From assembly GCF_016741935.1 (NCBI RefSeq), contig NZ_JAERRG010000006.1, forward strand, positions 186,001-250,000: DNA of 64,000 nt, written 5' to 3'. Below, in pieces: positions 59,324-64,000 of this stretch (position 1 is its first letter; each line of letters opens with the position of its first letter). The DNA is from Streptomyces endocoffeicus. Its GTDB lineage: Bacteria; Actinomycetota; Actinomycetes; Streptomycetales; Streptomycetaceae. Under the pieces are notes generated by a model. It had not been told where the DNA came from, searched no databases, and saw only the letters and a list, made by a program, of their open reading frames with translations. Position numbers and translations under genes: made by a program.

Positions 59324-61294
59324 GTGGTCTCCTCCACCTCTGGCGGCGCCGCCCCCGACGGCGGGGCACGGCACCGGCTGCGCGCATGGCTGCTGGAGGG
59401 CCTGACCGACATCGTCAAGCGCCAGCCCGGCCCGCACGCCGAGCCGGAGGGCGCACACCAGGGCCGGCCGTGGTGGCGGGTGATGTGCCTGACCGGTCTG
59501 GACTACTTCTCCACCCTCGGCTACCAGCCCGGAATCGCCGCCCTGGCGGCCGGGCTGCTCTCCCCGCTGGCCACCGTGGTGCTGGTGGTGGTGACCCTGG
59601 CGGGCGCGCTGCCGGTGTACCGCAGAGTGGCCGCGGAGAGCCCGCACGGCCAGGGCTCGATCGCGATGCTGGAGCGGCTGCTGACCTTCTGGAAGGGCAA
59701 GCTGTTCGTCCTCACCCTGCTGGGCTTCGCGGCCACCGACTTCCTCATCACCATCACCCTCTCCGCCGCCGACGCCACCGCCCACCTGGTGGAGAACCCG
59801 CATTTCACCGCGGTCCTGCGCGGCCATGAGGTGGCCATCACCCTGATCCTGGTGGGAATGCTCGGGGCGGTGTTCCTCAAGGGGTTCACCGAGGCCATCG
59901 GGATCGCGGTGGTGCTGGTCGCCGCTTATCTGCTGCTCAACGCCGTCGTGGTGGCGGTCGGGCTGTGGCATGTGTGCACCGCGCCCCACGTGATCCCCGA
60001 CTGGTCCCAGGCGCTGGTCGCCGAGCGCGGCAGTCCCCTGGTCATGATCGGCGTGGCGCTGGTGATCTTCCCGAAGCTGGCCCTCGGGCTCTCCGGGTTC
60101 GAGACGGGCGTGGCCGTCATGCCGCATATCGAGGGCAGGCCGGGCGATACCGAGGAGCGCCCCGCCGGGCGCATCCAGGGCGCCCGGAAGCTGCTGACCA
60201 CCGCCGCGGTGATCATGAGCGTCTTCCTCATCACCTCCAGCTTCATCACGACCCTGCTGATCCCGCAGCGGGCGTTCGAACCGGGCGGTCAGGCCAATGG
60301 GCGCGCCCTGGCCTACCTCGCCCATGAGTACCTGGGCTCGGCGTTCGGCAGCGTCTATGACGCCTCCACCATCGCCATCCTCTGGTTTGCCGGCGCCTCG
60401 GCCATGGCCGGACTGCTCAATCTGATGCCCCGCTATCTGCCGCGCTACGGGATGGCACCCCACTGGGCGCGCGCGGTCCGCCCCATGGTGCTGGTGTTCA
60501 TCGCCATCGCGTTCCTGGTGACCTGGCTCTTCAAGGCGGATGTGGACGCCCAGGGCGGCGCCTACGCCACCGGGGTGCTCGTGCTCATCACCTCGGCCGC
60601 CATCGCCGTCACCATCGCCGCCCGGCGCGCCCGGCAGCGCGGCTGGACCATCGGCTTCGGCGTCATCTCGCTGATCTTCCTGTACACCACCGCGGTCAAC
60701 GTCGTCGAACGGCCCGACGGCGTCAAGATCGGCGCCTGCTTCATCGCGGGCATCATGGCCGTGTCGCTGCTGTCCCGGGTGGCCAGGGCGTTCGAGCTAC
60801 GGGTCACCAGCGTGACGTTCGACGCCCTGGCAGAGCGATTCGTCCGTGACACCGCCCACCGCAGGATCCGTCTCATCGCCAACAAACCGGAACGCCGCGA
60901 CCTGGCCGAATACCGCGAGAAGCAGCACCAGATCCGGGCCGACAACGACATCCCGCCCGAGGACGACATCATCTTCGTCGAGGTCACGGTGGCCGACCCG
61001 TCCGAGTTCGAGAGCGAGCTGCGGGTGTGCGGCGAGGTGGTGCACGGCCGCTACCGCGTGCTGACCCTGCAGAGCGCCACCATCCCCAACGCGCTGGCGG
61101 CGCTGCTGCTACGGGTGCGGGACCTGACCGGGCAGCGCCCGCACATCTACTTCGAGTGGACGGAGGGCCATCCGCTGGCCCACTTCCTGCGCTTCTTCCT
61201 CTTCGGCCAGGGAGAGGTCGCCCCCGTCACCCGTGAGGTGCTTCGCGAGGCCGAGCCCGACCGCGGCCGCCGCCCCCACGTCCACGTCGGCTGA
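59324..61294 (+). CDS. APC-family permease with C-terminal soluble domain
   Basis: A 656-residue transporter. A cytoplasmic N-terminus with GRPWWRVMCLTGLDYFSTLG precedes about 12 hydrophobic segments up to residue 490; FPKLALGLSGFETGVAVMPH lies in the core. The last 160 residues (from about 495) form a soluble domain with DNDIPPEDDIIFVEVTVADP, like the tail of actinobacterial APC and KUP-type proteins. Substrate could be an amino acid or a cation such as K+; sequence alone does not decide. Start GTG at 59324. Confidence 0.82.
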   Translation: MVSSTSGGAAPDGGARHRLRAWLLEGLTDIVKRQPGPHAEPEGAHQGRPWWRVMCLTGLDYFSTLGYQPGIAALAAGLLSPLATVVLVVVTLAGALPVYRRVAAESPHGQGSIAMLERLLTFWKGKLFVLTLLGFAATDFLITITLSAADATAHLVENPHFTAVLRGHEVAITLILVGMLGAVFLKGFTEAIGIAVVLVAAYLLLNAVVVAVGLWHVCTAPHVIPDWSQALVAERGSPLVMIGVALVIFPKLALGLSGFETGVAVMPHIEGRPGDTEERPAGRIQGARKLLTTAAVIMSVFLITSSFITTLLIPQRAFEPGGQANGRALAYLAHEYLGSAFGSVYDASTIAILWFAGASAMAGLLNLMPRYLPRYGMAPHWARAVRPMVLVFIAIAFLVTWLFKADVDAQGGAYATGVLVLITSAAIAVTIAARRARQRGWTIGFGVISLIFLYTTAVNVVERPDGVKIGACFIAGIMAVSLLSRVARAFELRVTSVTFDALAERFVRDTAHRRIRLIANKPERRDLAEYREKQHQIRADNDIPPEDDIIFVEVTVADPSEFESELRVCGEVVHGRYRVLTLQSATIPNALAALLLRVRDLTGQRPHIYFEWTEGHPLAHFLRFFLFGQGEVAPVTREVLREAEPDRGRRPHVHVG

Positions 61295-61347
61295 ACGGCT
61301 CCCGTCGAGCCAGGGGCGGCCGCCACGTCAGGGCGCCGTCGTGCGGG

Positions 61348-62697
61348 TCAGGGCGCCACCGGCTCCGGGTCCGGGTCCACGGCGGGCAGGCTGTCCATGA
61401 ACGAGCTCACCGAGAACACCGCCCGCCCCGGCCCCGGCGGGCCGTATCCGGGCGGCGAGGACAGCCCGAAGTCCTCGAGCGTCGCCCGGTAGGTCTCCAG
61501 CAGCCGGATGTGGTACTCCAGCGGGGCACCCTGCGGATTCTCCTTGCCCAGCGGAGTCGTCGGCTCGGGGCACCAGGTGGTGAACCGGGGCACGACCCCG
61601 TGCGACATGAAGAACCGCAGCCCCTCGGCGGTGGAGTCGATCGCCTCGGCCACGGATGCGAAGCCGAGCGGCTGGGCCATCTCCACGCCCGCCACGAAGT
61701 TGGGGATCACATTCCGGGCGCCGAACACCTCGGCCGAGTCCAGGATCCGGCGGTGCCACTCGTCCCGGCCGATGTAGCGCTCCTTGCCCGGGCAGTACAG
61801 CTCGAACAGCCGCCGGTCCCACACCTCGAAGTTGGGGTGGTAGATCCGCACCCCGTAGTCGTGGAACCGCTGGACGTCCTCCTTGGGCAGCGCCTGCGCC
61901 ACCACTTTGCCGATCCACCGGCCCGGGAAGCGCTCCTCGATGGCCTTCGCGTACTGGCCGTAGAAGTCGGCCTCGTCACGGCCGCCCACCTGCGAGGTGA
62001 TCGCGCCGCCGGTGAGGGTGTACGCCTGCGAGGTGCGGGCGGTGTCATGGCGGTCGATGATCTCCAGCGCCTCCAGCACCTCCTCGACCGGCTTCACCCC
62101 GGTGTACGGGCGGCCCGCCGCCTTGTGCTGACGCCAGTTGTGGTTGATGTCGCAGTACTGGCACTCCTCCTTGGCGCCGAAGTACTGACACACCCGGAAG
62201 ACCGTCAGATAGACCAGATAGCCCCACTGGATGGTCGGCGCGACCTCCATCACCGACTTGCCGTTCGACAGGGTGTGGCGGTAGTACTCCGGCATCGGCG
62301 GCAGCCCCACCTCGGCGATGCGCGCACCGTCCAGATACAGCCCCAGCGCACCGTCCTCCCCGGCCCGGACCACATACGGCGACGCGGGGTTGACGCGGAC
62401 GGACACCACGGTGCGGCGGAGCCCGTACGGCCCGCCGGTGAGCACGATCTCCTCGGGCGGCCGGTTGAGGGCCGCGGCGCCCAGCTCCGGCAGGGTGCGG
62501 TGGTCGAACGAGAAGATGAAGTACGACTTCGGCTTGACGTCGCCGCCCTCGTTGCCGCTGAGCGCGGACTCGTCGAAGGCCATGCCGCCGCGCAGCAGGT
62601 CCTCCTTGAGCACGGCCTCCCGGGGCACCTGGGGGAAACGCCCCATCAGCCCTTCGATCAGCGCGGTTCGTCTCTCACTCGCCATCTGCTGCACCAT
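61348..62697 (-). CDS. Radical SAM protein with Cx8CxxC cluster motif
   Basis: A 449-residue iron-sulfur enzyme. The N-terminal 150 residues are a non-catalytic domain. The radical SAM barrel begins at GYLVYLTVFRVCQYFGAKEE with cluster Cys at 170, 179 and 182 (C-x8-C-x2-C instead of C-x3-C-x2-C). Further barrel strands include YTLTGGAITSQVGGRDEADF and GVEMAQPLGF. It has no auxiliary-cluster SPASM domain. Its reaction is unknown. GGAG upstream supports ATG at 62697. It is divergent from NAD kinase. Confidence 0.82.
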   Translation of the reverse strand: MVQQMASERRTALIEGLMGRFPQVPREAVLKEDLLRGGMAFDESALSGNEGGDVKPKSYFIFSFDHRTLPELGAAALNRPPEEIVLTGGPYGLRRTVVSVRVNPASPYVVRAGEDGALGLYLDGARIAEVGLPPMPEYYRHTLSNGKSVMEVAPTIQWGYLVYLTVFRVCQYFGAKEECQYCDINHNWRQHKAAGRPYTGVKPVEEVLEALEIIDRHDTARTSQAYTLTGGAITSQVGGRDEADFYGQYAKAIEERFPGRWIGKVVAQALPKEDVQRFHDYGVRIYHPNFEVWDRRLFELYCPGKERYIGRDEWHRRILDSAEVFGARNVIPNFVAGVEMAQPLGFASVAEAIDSTAEGLRFFMSHGVVPRFTTWCPEPTTPLGKENPQGAPLEYHIRLLETYRATLEDFGLSSPPGYGPPGPGRAVFSVSSFMDSLPAVDPDPEPVAP

Positions 62698-62798
62698 CCC
62701 CCTGGCTCCGTACGGATGCGGTGTGGTTCCCACGCGGGTCTCTGTGCCGCTGAACACGATAGATCAGGACGGATGTTCGGCTCCAGGGCACCCGCCCC

Positions 62799-62864
62799 GA
62801 GCCCGCCCCGTGTCCGTCCGGTGGGCGCTCCGAGCCCGCCCCGTGTCGGTCCGGTGGGCGCTCC
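62799..62864. repeat. 33-bp direct tandem duplication
   Basis: Units 62799-62831 and 62832-62864 differ by one base (GAGCCCGCCCCGTGTC start). They lie in the gap between the divergent radical SAM and NAD kinase genes, about 30 bases before the NAD kinase start, so they may alter promoter spacing. Confidence 0.8.
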
Positions 62865-62893
62865 GGGGCCGGCCGATCTACGGTGGAAGGGCC

Positions 62894-63982
62894 ATGGCTG
62901 TCAACCGGCTCGGCATGGTCGTCCACCAGGCCCGCCCCACCGCCGTCGCGGCGGCCCGCACCGCCCGCGCATGGGCCGCCGCGCACGGCATCTCCTGCTT
63001 CGAGCTGGACGTCTGGCGCGGTGACCAGCCCCGGCGCAGCGCCCAGGAGGAGTCCGAGGCGGCCGGCCACCCCGATCTGATCGTCACCTTCGGCGGCGAC
63101 GGCACCTTTCTGCGTGGCGCCCGGCTCGCCGCCAGGAACGGGGCCGCGGCGCTGGGGGTGAACGTGGGACGGGTCGGCTTCCTCACCGAGATCAGCGTCG
63201 ACCAGGTGGAGGACGCGCTGAACGCCGTCCAAGAGGGCCGGGCCACGATCGAGGAGCGCATGCTGCTCACGCTGCGGGCGTCCCGGCCGCTGGAGATGCC
63301 CGAGGGCATGGAGGCGCTGCTGCGCTACGGGCGGGGCCCCGTCCCGCCCCCGCCCAAGGTCCGCCCCGGCCGCGGCGGCCCCGAGGAGGCCGGCTGGGGC
63401 ATTCCGCTGGATGTCAACGCCGTCAACGACGTGGTCTTCGAAAAGCTCGCCCGCGACCGCCAGGCCGGGCTCGGGGTGTATGTGTCCGGGCAGCTGCTCG
63501 CCTCGTACTCGGCCGACGCGATCATCATCGCCACCCCGACCGGCTCCACCGCCTACAGCTTCGCCGCCGGCGGGCCGGTGGTCTCCCCGTACATGGACGC
63601 GGTCGTCTTCACCCCGGTGGCCCCGCACATCGCCTTCGACCGCACCGTGGTGGCCGCGGTGGACGAACCCGTCGCCGTACGGGTGCTGCCGACCTCGGGG
63701 CGGGTGGCGGTCAGCCTCGACGGGCAGCTGCGCGGGGTGCTGGAGCCGGGTGACTGGGTGGCGGCCTACCGGGCACCGGTCCGGCTGCGGCTGGTACGGC
63801 TCGTGCCGACGCAGTTCTACCACCGGCTGCGGGACCGCTTCCGGCTGGCCGACTCGCCCGCCGCCGACCCGGCCCCGCCGTTCTACCGCCCCAGCTCCCC
63901 GATCCCGCCGGACCTGGCACATCTGCGGCTGCCCCCGGTGCCCGACGACCCACCGGAGCCGGGGCCGGACGGCCCACGCTGA
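62894..63982 (+). CDS. nadK: NAD kinase
   Basis: Phosphorylates NAD to NADP. The 362 residues include the GGDG motif at 67-70 (VTFGGDGTFLRGARLAARNG), VNVGRVGFLTEI, and NDVVFEK then IATPTGSTAYSFAAGGPVVS, the NAD-binding signature. An insertion of about 25 residues (GRGPVPPPPKVRPGRGG) interrupts the usual fold near residue 150-175, and the C-terminus has a Pro-rich extension. GGAAGG is upstream of the ATG. Streptomyces often carry more than one NAD kinase; this could be the accessory one. Confidence 0.93.
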   Translation: MAVNRLGMVVHQARPTAVAAARTARAWAAAHGISCFELDVWRGDQPRRSAQEESEAAGHPDLIVTFGGDGTFLRGARLAARNGAAALGVNVGRVGFLTEISVDQVEDALNAVQEGRATIEERMLLTLRASRPLEMPEGMEALLRYGRGPVPPPPKVRPGRGGPEEAGWGIPLDVNAVNDVVFEKLARDRQAGLGVYVSGQLLASYSADAIIIATPTGSTAYSFAAGGPVVSPYMDAVVFTPVAPHIAFDRTVVAAVDEPVAVRVLPTSGRVAVSLDGQLRGVLEPGDWVAAYRAPVRLRLVRLVPTQFYHRLRDRFRLADSPAADPAPPFYRPSSPIPPDLAHLRLPPVPDDPPEPGPDGPR

Positions 63983-64000
63983 AGATGCGGGGCGCACCGC

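Noticed and set aside
1..64000. tRNA, rRNA, riboswitch or transposase genes
   Set aside because: I looked for cloverleaf-like segments, conserved rRNA stretches and transposase motifs and found nothing convincing; a tRNA or riboswitch scan would be needed to exclude small RNAs.

Overview
The window is very GC-rich, with start codons, Shine-Dalgarno sites and gene content typical of Streptomyces: a SapA-like spore protein, a Tat-exported cholesterol oxidase, a family-AA10 chitin/cellulose mono-oxygenase, a DesK-type sensor/LuxR pair, F420-type and TioE-type families, and a graspetide (omega-ester peptide) locus. It reads as an accessory chromosome-arm stretch: short operons on both strands, several divergent regulator/target pairs, and a few housekeeping genes (pyruvate carboxylase, htpG, NAD kinase). 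I see no rRNA, tRNA, CRISPR array, prophage or transposase.

Layout. 1-8.5 kb: pyruvate carboxylase, D-galactonate dehydratase, cholesterol oxidase and a GH15 glucoamylase/trehalase-like enzyme. 8.7-10.9 kb: a graspetide cassette (precursor, ATP-grasp ligase) with its own promoter and palindrome, plus a SAM methyltransferase behind a separate terminator. 11-18 kb: two-component system, MscS channel, MFS exporter, secreted endonuclease/exonuclease/phosphatase-family protein and a sulfotransferase ending in a 32-bp tandem repeat. 17.9-26.3 kb: the most unusual block, a divergent LysR regulator facing a tightly coupled six-gene operon (HisC-like aminotransferase, polyprenyl diphosphate synthase, UbiA prenyltransferase, squalene-cyclase-fold protein without DXDD, FAD mono-oxygenase, TauD-like dioxygenase). 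This looks like a biosynthetic cluster for a cyclised, oxidised, probably nitrogen-bearing terpenoid or meroterpenoid whose product I cannot name.

26.3-36.5 kb: membrane-tethered AA10 enzyme, SapA, an NTF2-fold protein, a PucR/CdaR regulator, a small membrane protein coupled to a sodium:solute symporter, a CGNR zinc-finger regulator divergent from an MFS exporter over shared inverted repeats, and an ascorbate-type PTS (IIA-IIB fusion plus IIC). 36.5-47.7 kb: a short UvrA-like ABC ATPase divergent from a double-MerR (TioE-like) regulator, a VOC protein, a repeat-rich intergenic region, a serine/threonine dehydratase divergent from a TetR regulator, htpG, a deazaflavin-type oxidoreductase, a secreted RlpA-like barrel protein, a dienelactone hydrolase and an aldo-keto reductase remnant.

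47.7-64 kb: an MBL-fold/Rieske fusion, a histidine-phosphatase-fold protein without its catalytic histidines, an FG-GAP lipoprotein, a membrane-anchored chymotrypsin-like protease, a large secreted GH2 beta-galactosidase, small membrane proteins, a CDF metal exporter, an APC permease with a soluble tail, a radical SAM protein with unusual cysteine spacing, and NAD kinase. Many genes end at strong perfect hairpins, listed separately. All functions are inferred from reading the sequence; no database search was run.
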